A stretch of DNA of 64,000 nucleotides from Pseudomonas baetica (GTDB lineage Bacteria > Pseudomonadota > Gammaproteobacteria > Pseudomonadales > Pseudomonadaceae): the NCBI RefSeq assembly GCF_002813455.1, contig NZ_PHHE01000001.1:3337001-3401000 (forward strand), written 5' to 3'. Numbering within the stretch: position 1 is the first letter of the stretch; every line of letters starts with the position of its first letter. The position numbers and the translations under genes were made by a program. Under the pieces are notes generated by a model. The model saw only the letters and a program-made list of their open reading frames with translations. It ran no database searches and was not told where the DNA came from. This document shows positions 46,692-56,334 of this stretch, in pieces.

Positions 46692-47998
46692 ACCCGCGTC
46701 TGGCCGCCGCCAAGGCACTCGCCGCCGTACTCAGCGGCAAAGCCTCGCTCAACAGCTCTCTGCCAACGCAACTGGACAAGGTCGAGGATCGCGATCGCGG
46801 CTTCACTCAAGATCTGGCGTTCGGCACTGCGCGCTGGCAGCCACGCTTGTCGGCACTGGCGGAGAAACTGCTGCAAAAGCCGTTCAAAGCCGCCGATGCT
46901 GACGTCGAAGCGCTGCTGCTGGTTGGCCTCTATCAACTGCTCTACACCCGCGTGCCGGCCCACGCCGCCATCGGCGAAACCGTCGGTTGCGCCGATAAGT
47001 TGAAAAAACCTTGGGCCAAGGGCTTACTCAACGCAGTGCTGCGCAACGCTCAGCGCGAAAGCGAAACGATTTTCGCCGAGCTGGAACGTGATCCGGTTGT
47101 ACGCACCGCCCACCCGCGCTGGCTGCAAAAATCCCTGAAGGCGTTCTGGCCTGAGCAATGGGAAGCGATCTGCGAGGCAAACAACGCGCATCCGCCGATG
47201 ATCCTGCGGGTCAACCGCCGCCATCACAGCCGCGATGCCTACCTCGGTCTGCTGACTGAGGCCGGGATCGCCGCAACACCCTGTGTCTACAGCCGCGACG
47301 GCATCATTCTTGAAGCCGCCGCTGACGTGCGCAGCCTGCCGGGTTTCGCCGAAGGCTGGATCAGCGTGCAGGACGAAGCCGCGCAACTGGCTGCCGATCT
47401 GCTCGATCTGGCGCCAGGCCAACGGGTGCTCGACGCTTGCTGCGCACCGGGTGGCAAGACCTGCCACATCCTCGAAGCCGAACCGGCGCTGACCGGCGTG
47501 GTAGCGGTGGATCTGGAAGCCAAGCGTCTGGTACGCGTGAAGGAAAACCTCGAACGCCTCGGCTTGAACGCCGAACTGATCGCCGCCGACGGTCGCGACA
47601 TCGACAAATGGTGGGACGGCAAGCCGTTCCAGCGCATCCTGCTCGACGCGCCGTGCTCGGCCACGGGCGTAATCCGTCGCCATCCGGACATCAAGCTGAC
47701 CCGTCAGCCCGACGACATCGCCGCCCTCGCTTTGCTCCAAGGCGAGCTGCTCGATGCGATGTGGAAAACCCTCGAAGTCGGCGGCATCCTGCTTTACGCC
47801 ACCTGCTCGACTTTGCCGACCGAGAACACCGAAGTCATCGCCGCGTTCCTTGAACGCACAACCGGCGCCCGCGAGCTGGACCTGGCCACGACTGCCGGGA
47901 TCAAACAGCCCCATGGTCGCCAATTGCTGGCCCAGCAGGGCGGGCACGACGGGTTCTACTACGCCAAGCTGATCAAGATCGCTGCTGCGCGCAGCTAA
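46688..47998 (+). CDS. rsmB: 16S rRNA (cytosine-967-C5)-methyltransferase RsmB
   Basis: 436 aa. An N-terminal NusB-like RNA-binding domain (about 1-130) precedes a Rossmann methyltransferase domain (about 235-436). Motif I is [15 protein letters not shown], motif [17 protein letters not shown] and motif VI YATCST with the catalytic cysteine. It starts at MNPRLAA, overlapping the fmt stop, which is the conserved coupling. The trkA gene follows 22 bases later. Confidence 0.96.
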   Translation: MNPRLAAAKALAAVLSGKASLNSSLPTQLDKVEDRDRGFTQDLAFGTARWQPRLSALAEKLLQKPFKAADADVEALLLVGLYQLLYTRVPAHAAIGETVGCADKLKKPWAKGLLNAVLRNAQRESETIFAELERDPVVRTAHPRWLQKSLKAFWPEQWEAICEANNAHPPMILRVNRRHHSRDAYLGLLTEAGIAATPCVYSRDGIILEAAADVRSLPGFAEGWISVQDEAAQLAADLLDLAPGQRVLDACCAPGGKTCHILEAEPALTGVVAVDLEAKRLVRVKENLERLGLNAELIAADGRDIDKWWDGKPFQRILLDAPCSATGVIRRHPDIKLTRQPDDIAALALLQGELLDAMWKTLEVGGILLYATCSTLPTENTEVIAAFLERTTGARELDLATTAGIKQPHGRQLLAQQGGHDGFYYAKLIKIAAARS

Positions 47999-48020
47999 AC
48001 GGATTCAACGGAGTGACTGG

Positions 48021-49397
48021 ATGAAAATCATCATCCTCGGTGCAGGGCAGGTCGGCGGTTCGCTGGCCGAACACCTGGCGAGCGAAGCCAACGACATCAC
48101 GGTGGTCGACACCGACGGCGAGCGCCTGCGCGACCTCGGCGACCGCCTCGACATCCGTACCATTCAGGGCCGCGGTTCGCTGCCGTCGGTGCTGCGTCAG
48201 GCCGGCGCGGACGATGCCGACATGCTGGTGGCAGTGACCAACAGCGACGAGACCAACATGGTCGCCTGCCAGGTCGCCCACACGCTGTTCCACACCCCGA
48301 CCAAGATCGCCCGGGTGCGCGAAGCGTCCTACCTCAACCGTGAAGAGCAGTTGTTCCAGAACGAAGCGATCCCGGTCGACGTGCTGATCAGCCCCGAGCA
48401 GGTGGTGACCAACTACATCAAGCGCCTGATCCAGCATCCCGGCGCCTTGCAGGTGATCGACTTCGCTGACGGTGCGGCGCAACTGGTCGCGGTACGCGCT
48501 TACTACGGCGGGCCATTGGTGGGTCAGCAACTTCGTCAGTTGCGTGAACACATGCCGAATGTCGAGACTCGCGTAGCAGCGATTTTCCGCCGTGACCGGC
48601 CGATCCTGCCCCAGGGCGACACCGTGATCGAGGCCGATGACGAAGTCTTCTTCATCGCCGCCCGTGAGGACATTCGCGCGGTGATGAGCGAAATGCGCCG
48701 TCTCGACGAAACCTACAAACGCATCGTCATCGCTGGCGGCGGGCAGATCGGCGAACGTCTGGCCGAGGCTATCGAAAGCCGTTATCAGGTGAAGATCATC
48801 GAGATGAACCCGGCGCGCTGCCGCTATCTCTCCGACACCCTCGACAGCACCGTGGTGTTGCAGGGCAGTGCCTCGGATCGCGATTTGCTCCTGGAAGAGA
48901 ACATCGCCGACGCCGACATCTTCCTCGCGCTGACCAACGATGACGAAGCCAATATCATGTCGTCGCTGCTGGCCAAACGGCTGGGGGCGAAGAAGGTGAT
49001 GACCATCATCAACAATCCGGCTTACGTCGACCTGATTCAGGGCGGCGACATCGACATCGCCATCAGCCCGCAACTGGCAACCATCGGCACCTTGCTGGCC
49101 CACGTGCGCCGAGGCGATATCGTCAGCGTGCACTCACTGCGCCGCGGGGCGGCGGAAGCCATTGAGGCGATTGCCCACGGTGATGCGAAGTCGAGCAAAG
49201 TCATCGGCAAGCCGATCGAGAAAATCGGCCTGCCGCCGGGCACCACCATCGGTGCGGTGATTCGCAATGAACAAGTGATCATCGCCCACGACGACACGGT
49301 GATCGAAGCGGGCGACCATGTGATCCTGTTCCTTGTGGATAAAAAGCATATTCGCGATGTGGAGAAGCTGTTTCATGTGGGGTTGAGCTTCTTCTGA
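48021..49397 (+). CDS. trkA: Trk potassium uptake regulatory protein TrkA
   Basis: Peripheral NAD(H)-binding subunit that gates TrkH/TrkG potassium channels, 458 aa. It has two RCK repeats: the first with [13 protein letters not shown] at the N-terminus and a TrkA_C domain near 140-220, the second with [13 protein letters not shown] near 240 and TrkA_C to the end. This duplicated form is standard for gamma-proteobacteria. It forms the end of the fmt-rsmB-trkA operon; trkH is not adjacent. Confidence 0.96.
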   Translation: MKIIILGAGQVGGSLAEHLASEANDITVVDTDGERLRDLGDRLDIRTIQGRGSLPSVLRQAGADDADMLVAVTNSDETNMVACQVAHTLFHTPTKIARVREASYLNREEQLFQNEAIPVDVLISPEQVVTNYIKRLIQHPGALQVIDFADGAAQLVAVRAYYGGPLVGQQLRQLREHMPNVETRVAAIFRRDRPILPQGDTVIEADDEVFFIAAREDIRAVMSEMRRLDETYKRIVIAGGGQIGERLAEAIESRYQVKIIEMNPARCRYLSDTLDSTVVLQGSASDRDLLLEENIADADIFLALTNDDEANIMSSLLAKRLGAKKVMTIINNPAYVDLIQGGDIDIAISPQLATIGTLLAHVRRGDIVSVHSLRRGAAEAIEAIAHGDAKSSKVIGKPIEKIGLPPGTTIGAVIRNEQVIIAHDDTVIEAGDHVILFLVDKKHIRDVEKLFHVGLSFF

Positions 49398-49427
49398 TCC
49401 TAAATCTGCGTTGTTTGAGATGGCCTC

Positions 49428-49494
49428 TTCGCGAGCAAGCCCGCTCCCACATTTGGAATGCATTCCTCCTGTGGGAACGGGCTTGCTCGCGAAG
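49428..49494. repeat. REP pair, tail-to-tail orientation
   Basis: TTCGCGAGCAAGCCCGCTCC and GGAACGGGCTTGCTCGCGAA separated by about 20 bases, between trkA and the TPR gene. Confidence 0.9.
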
Positions 49495-49548
49495 ACGGCC
49501 TCACTAAACCCCGTCAACACCTGACACTCCCACGAAAGGAATCCACCC

Positions 49549-49863
49549 ATGCTCGAATCCCTGGAAAAAATGCTCGCCAAGGGTGTGGATAACTCATTGC
49601 TGCGCTTCGGCCTGGGCAAGGGTTACCTGGACTTGGGTGAAAACGCCAAGGCTGCCGAGCATTTCCAGCGCTGTGTCGGCTTCGATCCGAAGTACTCGGC
49701 GGCCTGGAAACTGTTAGGCAAGGCGCAACTGGCGCTGGGCGATCACGCCGCCGCGCGGCAGGCATGGGAACAAGGTCTGGAAGCCGCCCGCGCCCACGGC
49801 GACAAGCAGGCCGAGAAGGAAATGACCGTGTTTCTGAAGAAGCTCGATCGTCAGACGCAATAA
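49549..49863 (+). CDS. small tetratricopeptide-repeat protein
   Basis: 104 aa, no signal peptide. About two TPR units are readable: FGLGKGYLDLGENAKAAEHFQRCVGFDP and SAAWKLLGKAQLALGDHAAARQAWEQGLEAA, then a capping helix. Such proteins act as scaffolds; the partner is unknown. It converges with the PilZ gene, their ends 1 base apart. It corresponds to PA0013 by order. Confidence 0.85.
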   Translation: MLESLEKMLAKGVDNSLLRFGLGKGYLDLGENAKAAEHFQRCVGFDPKYSAAWKLLGKAQLALGDHAAARQAWEQGLEAARAHGDKQAEKEMTVFLKKLDRQTQ

Positions 49864-49864
49864 T

Positions 49865-50104
49865 CTACAGGTAGCGCAGGCCGATACCTTCGGCATCCAC
49901 GGTCACCACTTCCATCCGCACGCGCGGCGCGCCTGTGGGTAAACCCTGCACCTGCCCATAAACCACAGCGCCCTTGGGCAATGACGCCAGACCCGGATGC
50001 TGCACAAACACCCCGGTGGGCGTCAGATTGCGCGTCTGCCCGAGGCATTCGCCGAAGCTGTCGTGGGTAATCTTGATACGAAACGACTTGCGGTGTTCGG
50101 ACAT
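49865..50104 (-). CDS. short PilZ-domain protein (probable c-di-GMP receptor)
   Basis: 79 aa, almost only a PilZ domain. The c-di-GMP signature is readable as RKSFR (residues 5-9) and a NLTPTG motif (near 26-31) in place of the common D/N-x-S-x-x-G. The protein is shorter than most PilZ domains and ends soon after the GLRYL strand. Cytosolic. In position it equals PA0012 of P. aeruginosa. The partner through which it acts is unknown. Confidence 0.82.
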   Translation of the reverse strand: MSEHRKSFRIKITHDSFGECLGQTRNLTPTGVFVQHPGLASLPKGAVVYGQVQGLPTGAPRVRMEVVTVDAEGIGLRYL

Positions 50105-50128
50105 CTGCTGCGCCCTTGTATGAACGGT

Positions 50129-50160
50129 TGTGGATAACCTCGACGATGAGGTTATCCACA
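50129..50160. repeat. inverted pair of DnaA-box sequences
   Basis: TGTGGATAA (50129-50137) and TTATCCACA (50152-50160) face each other, within a longer TGTGGATAACCTC/GAGGTTATCCACA dyad, in the gap between the PilZ and acyltransferase genes. Confidence 0.8.
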
Positions 50161-50187
50161 GATCATGCCAATCACTTCTCTAACGTC

Positions 50188-51075
50188 TCAGTACCAGCGT
50201 ACTTCGCCCGGCGGACGTTTCTTGAAGCGCTTCATGCTCCACATGTACTGGCTTGGATAAGCGGCGACGTAGCGCTCGACGACTTTGCTCATCGCGGCGC
50301 AGGACTCTGCCGTATCGGTGCTGTACATAGCCTCAGGCGCGGCTTCGAGGATCACTTTGTAGCCGGAACCATCGGGCAGGCGCAGGGCATGCAGGAATAC
50401 GCCGACGGCTTTGCCACCGGCCAACATGTTCGGCACGAATTTGCTGGTCAGTGCCTGAGTGGCAAAGAACGGCACGAAGATCCCGGCGGATTCGGCCGGT
50501 TCCGGGTCAGCGGGAATGCCCACTGCACCACCTTTGCGCACTTCCTTGATGACGCTGAGGATGCCTTCCTTGGTCGACGCGGCGACTTTGTTGCCCAGTT
50601 GCACGCGTTGCTTGCGTAGCAATTCATCCACAGCCTTCAACTTTGGCGGACGGTAGAAAATGATCGGTTTGCACTGGCTGCAATAGAAGTGGTTGAGCAC
50701 TTCCCAGTTGCCCAGATGGCTGGTGATGCCGACTACGCCTTTGCCCGAAGCCAATGCATCCTTGAGGACGTCGAGGCCTTCGACTTCGCGCACCAGGTCG
50801 ATGGAACGTTGCGCCGGCCAGATCCACGCGCAGGCGCTTTCGGTCAGGGACTTGCCGATGTCTTTCAGGCTCTGGCCGACCAGACGCTCACGTTCGGCCG
50901 GATCCATCTGTGGAAAACATTTGGCCAGGTTGATCCGCACCACGTCGCGGGAACGGTTGGGGGTTTTCCACATGATCCAGCCAATCGCCGAACCCACGGC
51001 CTGTACGGCTCGCCATGGCAGCAGGGCAAACAGCCGCAGAGCGCCTACCAGCAAGGCGCCTTTAAACTTTTCCAC
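50188..51075 (-). CDS. LpxL/HtrB-type lysophospholipid (lauroyl) acyltransferase
   Basis: 295 aa inner-membrane acyltransferase of lipid A synthesis or a lysophospholipid-acylating relative. An N-terminal hydrophobic segment is at about 5-30. The HX4D/E-type motif is SHLGNWE near residue 117-123. Further conserved parts are FYRPPKLKAVDELLRKQR and GGAVGIPADPEPAESAGIFVPFFA. It matches PA0011 by order (an LpxL/HtrB-like acyltransferase), but sequence alone does not fix the acyl chain. Confidence 0.87.
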   Translation of the reverse strand: MEKFKGALLVGALRLFALLPWRAVQAVGSAIGWIMWKTPNRSRDVVRINLAKCFPQMDPAERERLVGQSLKDIGKSLTESACAWIWPAQRSIDLVREVEGLDVLKDALASGKGVVGITSHLGNWEVLNHFYCSQCKPIIFYRPPKLKAVDELLRKQRVQLGNKVAASTKEGILSVIKEVRKGGAVGIPADPEPAESAGIFVPFFATQALTSKFVPNMLAGGKAVGVFLHALRLPDGSGYKVILEAAPEAMYSTDTAESCAAMSKVVERYVAAYPSQYMWSMKRFKKRPPGEVRWY

Positions 51076-51116
51076 AGGTCACTCCTGATCTTTGTGCTGT
51101 GCGCGAGGCGGGCATT

Positions 51117-51674
51117 CTAACCGCCGTTGACGAGCTGCGCGTAGCGGTCGCAATCCTGCGTGTGATCCATGACCATGCCCGAGGCCTGCATCAACGCGTA
51201 GCAAATGGTCGGGCCGACGAACGTGAATCCGGCCTTTTTCAAGGCTTTGCTCATCGCCAGCGCTTCGGGGGTGATCGCCGGGACTTCGCTGCGATCCTTG
51301 AAATGATTGATGATCGGTCGGTCGCCGACGAACGACCAGAGCAACGCCACCGGGTCCTCCAGCGCCAGCCAGGCCTGGGCATTGCGCCGGGCGGCGTTGA
51401 GTTTGAGGCGGTTGCGGATGATGCCGGGATCAAGCATCAATTCGTCGATTTCAGCGTCGCTCATCTGCGCCACGCGCTGCACGTCGAAGCCGAACAACAC
51501 CTCGCGATAGCGCTCGCGTTTGCGCAGCACGGTGATCCACGACAACCCGGCCTGGAACCCTTCGAGCAAAAGCAACTCGAACAAACCCTGCGCATCGCGT
51601 AGCGGCGTGCCCCACTCCTGATCGTGATAAGCCATGTACAGCGGATCTTCGGTACACCAAAAGCAGCGTGGCAT
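51117..51674 (-). CDS. tag: DNA-3-methyladenine glycosylase I (Tag)
   Basis: Base-excision repair enzyme that removes 3-methyladenine, 185 aa. It begins [22 protein letters not shown], carrying the conserved zinc-binding cysteine; the other ligands (H and C) lie in MDHTQDCDR near the C-terminus. The catalytic region [16 protein letters not shown] is near 35-50. The open frame continues far upstream on the minus strand over glyQ, but this is an artefact of codon bias. It is divergent from glyQ. Confidence 0.95.
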   Translation of the reverse strand: MPRCFWCTEDPLYMAYHDQEWGTPLRDAQGLFELLLLEGFQAGLSWITVLRKRERYREVLFGFDVQRVAQMSDAEIDELMLDPGIIRNRLKLNAARRNAQAWLALEDPVALLWSFVGDRPIINHFKDRSEVPAITPEALAMSKALKKAGFTFVGPTICYALMQASGMVMDHTQDCDRYAQLVNGG

Positions 51675-51755
51675 AAGGCTCCAGGGGGCGTGCGCAGCAA
51701 CGAATCGGGTATACTCCCGCTCTTTAAATCGCAGCCCAAGAAACAGGTGAATTTC

Positions 51756-52709
51756 GTGAGCCAGCCTACGCCAGCCGTGCGTACCTTCCAAGACTTGATC
51801 CTCGCGCTCCAGCAATACTGGGCCGAGCAAGGTTGTGTGGTACTTCAGCCCTACGATATGGAAGTAGGCGCCGGCACTTTCCACACCGCGACCTTCCTGC
51901 GCGCCATCGGCCCGGAAACCTGGAACGCCGCTTACGTGCAGCCAAGCCGCCGTCCGACTGACGGCCGTTACGGCGAAAACCCGAACCGTCTGCAGCACTA
52001 CTATCAATTCCAGGTAGTTCTGAAGCCGAACCCGGACAACTTCCAGGAACTGTACCTGGGCTCCCTCAAGCATGTCGGTCTGGACCCGCTGGTCCACGAC
52101 ATTCGCTTCGTCGAAGACAACTGGGAATCGCCGACCCTCGGCGCCTGGGGTCTGGGCTGGGAAGTCTGGCTCAACGGTATGGAAGTCACTCAGTTCACTT
52201 ACTTCCAGCAGGCGGGCGGCATCGAGTGCTACCCGGTGACCGGCGAGATCACCTACGGTCTCGAGCGTCTGGCCATGTACCTGCAAGGCGTGGATTCGGT
52301 CTACGACCTGGTCTGGGCCGACGGCCCGATGGGCAAAGTGACCTACGGCGACGTGTTCCACCAGAACGAAGTGGAGCAGTCCACCTACAACTTCGAACAC
52401 GCCAACGTCGACAAGCTGTTCGAACTGTTCGACTTCTATGAAGGCGAAGCCAAGCGCCTGATCGAACTCGACCAGCCGCTGCCGTTGCCGAGCTACGAAA
52501 TGGTGTTGAAGGCCTCGCACACTTTCAACCTGCTGGATGCGCGACGGGCGATCTCGGTGACCGCGCGTCAACAATACATTCTGCGCGTTCGCACCCTGGC
52601 GCGTTCCGTCGCCCAAGCCTACCTGCTGGCCCGCGCCAAGCTGGGCTTCCCGATGGCGACCCCGGACCTGCGTGACGAAGTACTGGCCAAGCTGGAGGCT
52701 GCACAATGA
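51756..52709 (+). CDS. glyQ: glycyl-tRNA synthetase alpha subunit GlyQ
   Basis: Catalytic subunit of the tetrameric (alpha2beta2) glycyl-tRNA synthetase, 317 aa. Class II motifs are present: [21 protein letters not shown] near 20-40, [22 protein letters not shown] near 66 and [20 protein letters not shown] near 167. The start is a GTG (MSQPTPAV), preceded by AGGTGA; there is no suitable ATG. Its stop overlaps the glyS ATG (ATGA). Confidence 0.97.
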   Translation: MSQPTPAVRTFQDLILALQQYWAEQGCVVLQPYDMEVGAGTFHTATFLRAIGPETWNAAYVQPSRRPTDGRYGENPNRLQHYYQFQVVLKPNPDNFQELYLGSLKHVGLDPLVHDIRFVEDNWESPTLGAWGLGWEVWLNGMEVTQFTYFQQAGGIECYPVTGEITYGLERLAMYLQGVDSVYDLVWADGPMGKVTYGDVFHQNEVEQSTYNFEHANVDKLFELFDFYEGEAKRLIELDQPLPLPSYEMVLKASHTFNLLDARRAISVTARQQYILRVRTLARSVAQAYLLARAKLGFPMATPDLRDEVLAKLEAAQ

Positions 52710-54760
52710 GTGCGCAAGATTTTCTGGTTGAACTGGGCACCGAAGAACTGCCACCCAAAGCCCTGAACACTTTGGCTGACGCGTTCCTCGCCGGTATCGA
52801 CAAAGGCCTGCAAGCCGCCGGCCTGAGCTACGAGAGCAAAACCGTCTACGCCGCGCCGCGCCGTCTGGCTGTGCTGATCACTGCGCTGGCCACCCAGCAG
52901 CCGGATCGCAGCATCAACCTTGACGGCCCGCCACGTCAGGCGGCGTTCGACGCTGAAGGCAATCCGACTCAGGCTGCCTTGGGTTTTGCCAAGAAGTGCG
53001 GCGTCGAGCTGAGCGAAATCGACCAGAGCGGCCCGAAACTGCGCTACAGCCAAAGCATCGCCGGCAAGCCGACCGCGAGCCTGCTGCCGACCATCGTTGA
53101 AGACTCGCTGAATGACCTGCCGATCCCGAAACGCATGCGTTGGGGTGCGCGCAAAGAAGAGTTCGTGCGTCCGACCCAATGGCTGGTGATGCTGCTCGGT
53201 GACCAGGTCATCGACTGCACGATCCTCGCGCAGAAGGCTGGTCGTGATTCCCGTGGTCACCGCTTCCATCACCCGCAAAGCGTACGCATCGGTTCGCCGT
53301 CGAGCTACCTGGCCGACCTGCGTGCTGCCTACGTTCTGGCTGACGCCAACGAGCGTCGCGAGATCATCAGCAAGCGCACCGAAGAACTGGCCACCCGTCA
53401 GGAAGGCACGGCAATCGTTCCACCGGCGCTGCTCGACGAAGTGACCGCGCTGGTTGAATGGCCAGTGCCGCTGGTGTGCTCGTTCGAGGAACGCTTCCTC
53501 GACGTGCCGCAAGAAGCGCTGATCACCACCATGCAGGACAACCAGAAGTACTTCTGCCTGCTGGATGCCGACGGCAAGCTGCTGCCACGTTTCATCACTG
53601 TGGCCAACATCGAAAGCAAAGACCCGCAGCAGATCATCGCCGGTAACGAGAAAGTGGTTCGCCCACGTCTGACCGACGCCGAGTTCTTCTTCAAGCAAGA
53701 CAAGAAGCAGAAACTCGAAGTGTTCAACGATCGCCTGAAGAACGTGGTGTTCCAGGAAAAACTCGGCAGCGTCTACGACAAGGCCGAGCGCGTATCGAAA
53801 CTGGCGGCGTATATCGCCGCACGCATCGGCGGCAACGCATCGTGGGCTGCCCGCGCAGGCGTGCTGTCAAAGTGCGACCTGGCCACCGAAATGGTCGGCG
53901 AGTTCCCGGAGATGCAAGGTGTCGCCGGTTACTACTACGCGCTCAATGACGGCGAGCCGGAAGATGTCGCGCTGGCACTGAACGAGCAGTACATGCCTCG
54001 CGGTGCCGGTGCTGAGCTGCCGGCGACCCTGACCGGTGCAGCCGTCGCTATCGCCGACAAGCTCGACACCCTGGTCGGCATCTTCGGTATCGGCATGCTG
54101 CCAACCGGCAGCAAAGACCCGTATGCCCTGCGCCGTGCGGCACTGGGCGTGCTGCGCATCCTGATCGAGAAACAACTGGATCTGGACCTGAACGACGCCG
54201 TGGCCTTCGCCGTGAACGGGTTCGGTGCCAAGGTCAAGGCTGCCGGCCTGAACGAGTCGGTGCTGGAATTCATCTTCGACCGTCTGCGTGCGCGTTACGA
54301 AGACGAAGGCGTCGATGTCGCCACTTACCTGTCGGTACGTGCCCTGAAGCCGGGTTCGGCGCTGGACTTCGACCAGCGTGTGCAAGCGGTGCAGGCCTTC
54401 CGCAAACTGCCGGAAGCGGCAGCACTGGCGGCGGTGAACAAGCGTGTTTCCAACCTGTTGAGTAAGGTTGAAGGCTCGGTGCCGACCGTGGTCGAAGCCA
54501 AGTACTTCGACAACGCCAACGAGTTCTCGCTGTACTCGGCGATCCAACAGGCTGACCAAGCTGTGCAGCCAATGGCAGCGGCGCGTCAGTACAACGAATC
54601 GCTGGCACGCCTGGCGGCACTGCGTGAACCGGTCGACGCGTTCTTCGACGCGGTGATGGTCAATGCCGAAGACGCCAAGGTTCGAGCCAACCGTTACGCG
54701 CTGCTGGCGCGTCTGCGCGGCTTGTTCCTGGGTGTTGCTGACATCTCGCTGCTGGGTTGA
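52706..54760 (+). CDS. glyS: glycyl-tRNA synthetase beta subunit GlyS
   Basis: 684 aa partner of GlyQ that contributes tRNA recognition. It begins with the usual [16 protein letters not shown] and carries the HD-like region near 380-450 and a C-terminal anticodon-binding DALR-like helix bundle near 570-680. Length is typical. Translationally coupled to glyQ, with gmhB 10 bases downstream. Confidence 0.97.
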   Translation: MSAQDFLVELGTEELPPKALNTLADAFLAGIDKGLQAAGLSYESKTVYAAPRRLAVLITALATQQPDRSINLDGPPRQAAFDAEGNPTQAALGFAKKCGVELSEIDQSGPKLRYSQSIAGKPTASLLPTIVEDSLNDLPIPKRMRWGARKEEFVRPTQWLVMLLGDQVIDCTILAQKAGRDSRGHRFHHPQSVRIGSPSSYLADLRAAYVLADANERREIISKRTEELATRQEGTAIVPPALLDEVTALVEWPVPLVCSFEERFLDVPQEALITTMQDNQKYFCLLDADGKLLPRFITVANIESKDPQQIIAGNEKVVRPRLTDAEFFFKQDKKQKLEVFNDRLKNVVFQEKLGSVYDKAERVSKLAAYIAARIGGNASWAARAGVLSKCDLATEMVGEFPEMQGVAGYYYALNDGEPEDVALALNEQYMPRGAGAELPATLTGAAVAIADKLDTLVGIFGIGMLPTGSKDPYALRRAALGVLRILIEKQLDLDLNDAVAFAVNGFGAKVKAAGLNESVLEFIFDRLRARYEDEGVDVATYLSVRALKPGSALDFDQRVQAVQAFRKLPEAAALAAVNKRVSNLLSKVEGSVPTVVEAKYFDNANEFSLYSAIQQADQAVQPMAAARQYNESLARLAALREPVDAFFDAVMVNAEDAKVRANRYALLARLRGLFLGVADISLLG

Positions 54761-54770
54761 GGGATTGCTG

Positions 54771-55304
54771 TTGAAACTGCTGATTCTCGATCGGGACGGG
54801 GTGATCAATTACGACTCCGACGCTTACATCAAGTCGGTGGCGGAGTGGATTCCTTTGCCCGGCTCGATCGAGGCGATTGCGCAGTTGAGCAAGGCCGGCT
54901 GGACGGTGGCGGTCGCCACCAACCAGTCGGGCATTGCTCGCGGCTATTACGACCTCGCCACCCTAGACGCCATGCACGCGCGCCTGCGCGAGTTGGTGGC
55001 CGAGCAGGGCGGTGACGTCGGGCTGATCGTGTATTGCCCGCATGGGCCGGATGAAGGCTGCGATTGCCGCAAGCCGAAACCGGGGATGTTGAAGACCATC
55101 GCGCAGCATTACAACGTAGCGCTGACCAATGTCTGGTTCGTTGGCGACAGCCTTGGTGACCTGGAGGCCGCCAAAGCCGTCGATTCACAGCCAGTTTTGG
55201 TAAAGACCGGGAAAGGCGAAAAGACTCAGGGCAAAACCCTGCCGGTTGGCACTCTGATTTTTGACGATCTGGCGGCGATTGCCGCAGAACTTATCCACAA
55301 CTAG
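54771..55304 (+). CDS. gmhB: D-glycero-beta-D-manno-heptose 1,7-bisphosphate 7-phosphatase GmhB
   Basis: HAD-family phosphatase in the synthesis of ADP-heptose for LPS core, 177 aa. The nucleophile motif is LDRDGVIN near residues 6-13, the threonine/serine motif VATNQSG near 48, the zinc-loop cysteine cluster YCPHGPDEGCDCRKPKPGML near 90-110 and VGDSLGDLEAA near 127. The start is a TTG at 54771, with GAGGG 7 bases upstream; no ATG is available before the nucleophile motif. Confidence 0.93.
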   Translation: MKLLILDRDGVINYDSDAYIKSVAEWIPLPGSIEAIAQLSKAGWTVAVATNQSGIARGYYDLATLDAMHARLRELVAEQGGDVGLIVYCPHGPDEGCDCRKPKPGMLKTIAQHYNVALTNVWFVGDSLGDLEAAKAVDSQPVLVKTGKGEKTQGKTLPVGTLIFDDLAAIAAELIHN

Positions 55305-55386
55305 AGTACTTCTGAAATTCCTGACCAGGGATTGATCGGGAGTGCGCTTGAACAGTCGGGCATTGCCCGTAACGGTAAACGTCGCC

Positions 55387-56166
55387 ATGTCGATACTGCG
55401 GGCCTTCAGAATCTTCCTCTTTTACCTGCTGCTGGGCACCACGTCCTTGCTGTGGTGCAGCCTGAGCTTTTTCATCGCGCCCTTTTTGCCATTCAAGGCG
55501 CGCTATCGTTTTATCAACGTGTACTGGTGCCGTTGCGCCTTGTGGTTGACCAAGGTGTTCCTCGGTATCCGCTATGAAATCAAAGGCGCGGAAAACGTGC
55601 CTGACCGGCCCTGCGTGATTCAGTCGAACCACCAGAGCACCTGGGAGACGTTTTTTCTCTCCGCTTATTTCTCGCCGTTGAGCCAGGTGCTCAAGCGCGA
55701 ATTGCTCTACGTGCCGTTCTTCGGCTGGGCCATGGCCATGCTGCGGCCGATCGCCATTGACCGCGACAACCCGAAAGCTGCGCTCAAACAAGTGGCGGCT
55801 AAAGGTCATGAACTGCTCAAGGACAACGTCTGGGTGCTGATCTTCCCGGAAGGCACACGTGTTCCTTTTGGCACTGTCGGCAAGTTCTCCCGCAGTGGCA
55901 GCGCATTGGCGGTAAATGCGGCGCTTCCGGTCCTGCCGATTGCACACAATGCCGGCAAGTTCTGGCCGAAAATCGGCTGGGGCAAGAAGTCCGGTGTGAT
56001 CACGGTGGTCATCGGTGAACCGATGTACGCCGAAGGCACGGGTCCTCGCGCCATCGCCGAGCTCAACGACCGGGTACAAGCCTGGAACGAGAAGACTCAG
56101 CGGGAAATGGGTTCGCTGCCACCGGGCCCGCAAACCTCGGCTGCAAACGATCAGATTGCTGTCTGA
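55387..56166 (+). CDS. hdtS: 1-acyl-sn-glycerol-3-phosphate acyltransferase (PlsC/HdtS/LptA)
   Basis: Membrane-bound acyltransferase, 259 aa. An N-terminal hydrophobic helix (about 5-30) is followed by the PlsC domain with NHQSTWE near 80 (a glutamate in place of the common aspartate of the NHX4D box), GWAMAMLRPIAIDR near 117, FPEGTR near 156 and a V-L-P-I motif near 180. In P. fluorescens F113 the gene beside glyS, hdtS, was reported to give acyl-homoserine lactones when expressed in E. coli; lysophosphatidic acid acylation is the better-supported role. Starts at MSILRAF. Confidence 0.9.
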   Translation: MSILRAFRIFLFYLLLGTTSLLWCSLSFFIAPFLPFKARYRFINVYWCRCALWLTKVFLGIRYEIKGAENVPDRPCVIQSNHQSTWETFFLSAYFSPLSQVLKRELLYVPFFGWAMAMLRPIAIDRDNPKAALKQVAAKGHELLKDNVWVLIFPEGTRVPFGTVGKFSRSGSALAVNAALPVLPIAHNAGKFWPKIGWGKKSGVITVVIGEPMYAEGTGPRAIAELNDRVQAWNEKTQREMGSLPPGPQTSAANDQIAV

Positions 56167-56295
56167 GATTTTGTGGATAACCTGTGTACGGTTTTGTTGA
56201 AAAGGCTTGAATATTGAAATTAAGTAATTGATTTACTTACATATTTCTCAAGCTCATAAAAATCCGTAAAAGGTGCATAAGTTTTTTTCGGAAGT

Positions 56296-56329
56296 AAAAA
56301 AACCGGCTGATATAGCCGGTTTTTTTGTG
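56296..56329. terminator. bidirectional terminator after plsC and the histidine kinase gene
   Basis: AAAAAAACCGGCT, GATAT loop, AGCCGGTTTTTTT: symmetric, with T-runs on both strands, between the convergent genes. Confidence 0.88.
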
Positions 56330-56334
56330 CCTGA

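Noticed and set aside
51117..52754. 545-codon minus-strand frame covering tag and glyQ
   Set aside because: The last 185 codons are Tag; the rest is an antisense shadow of glyQ caused by codon bias.
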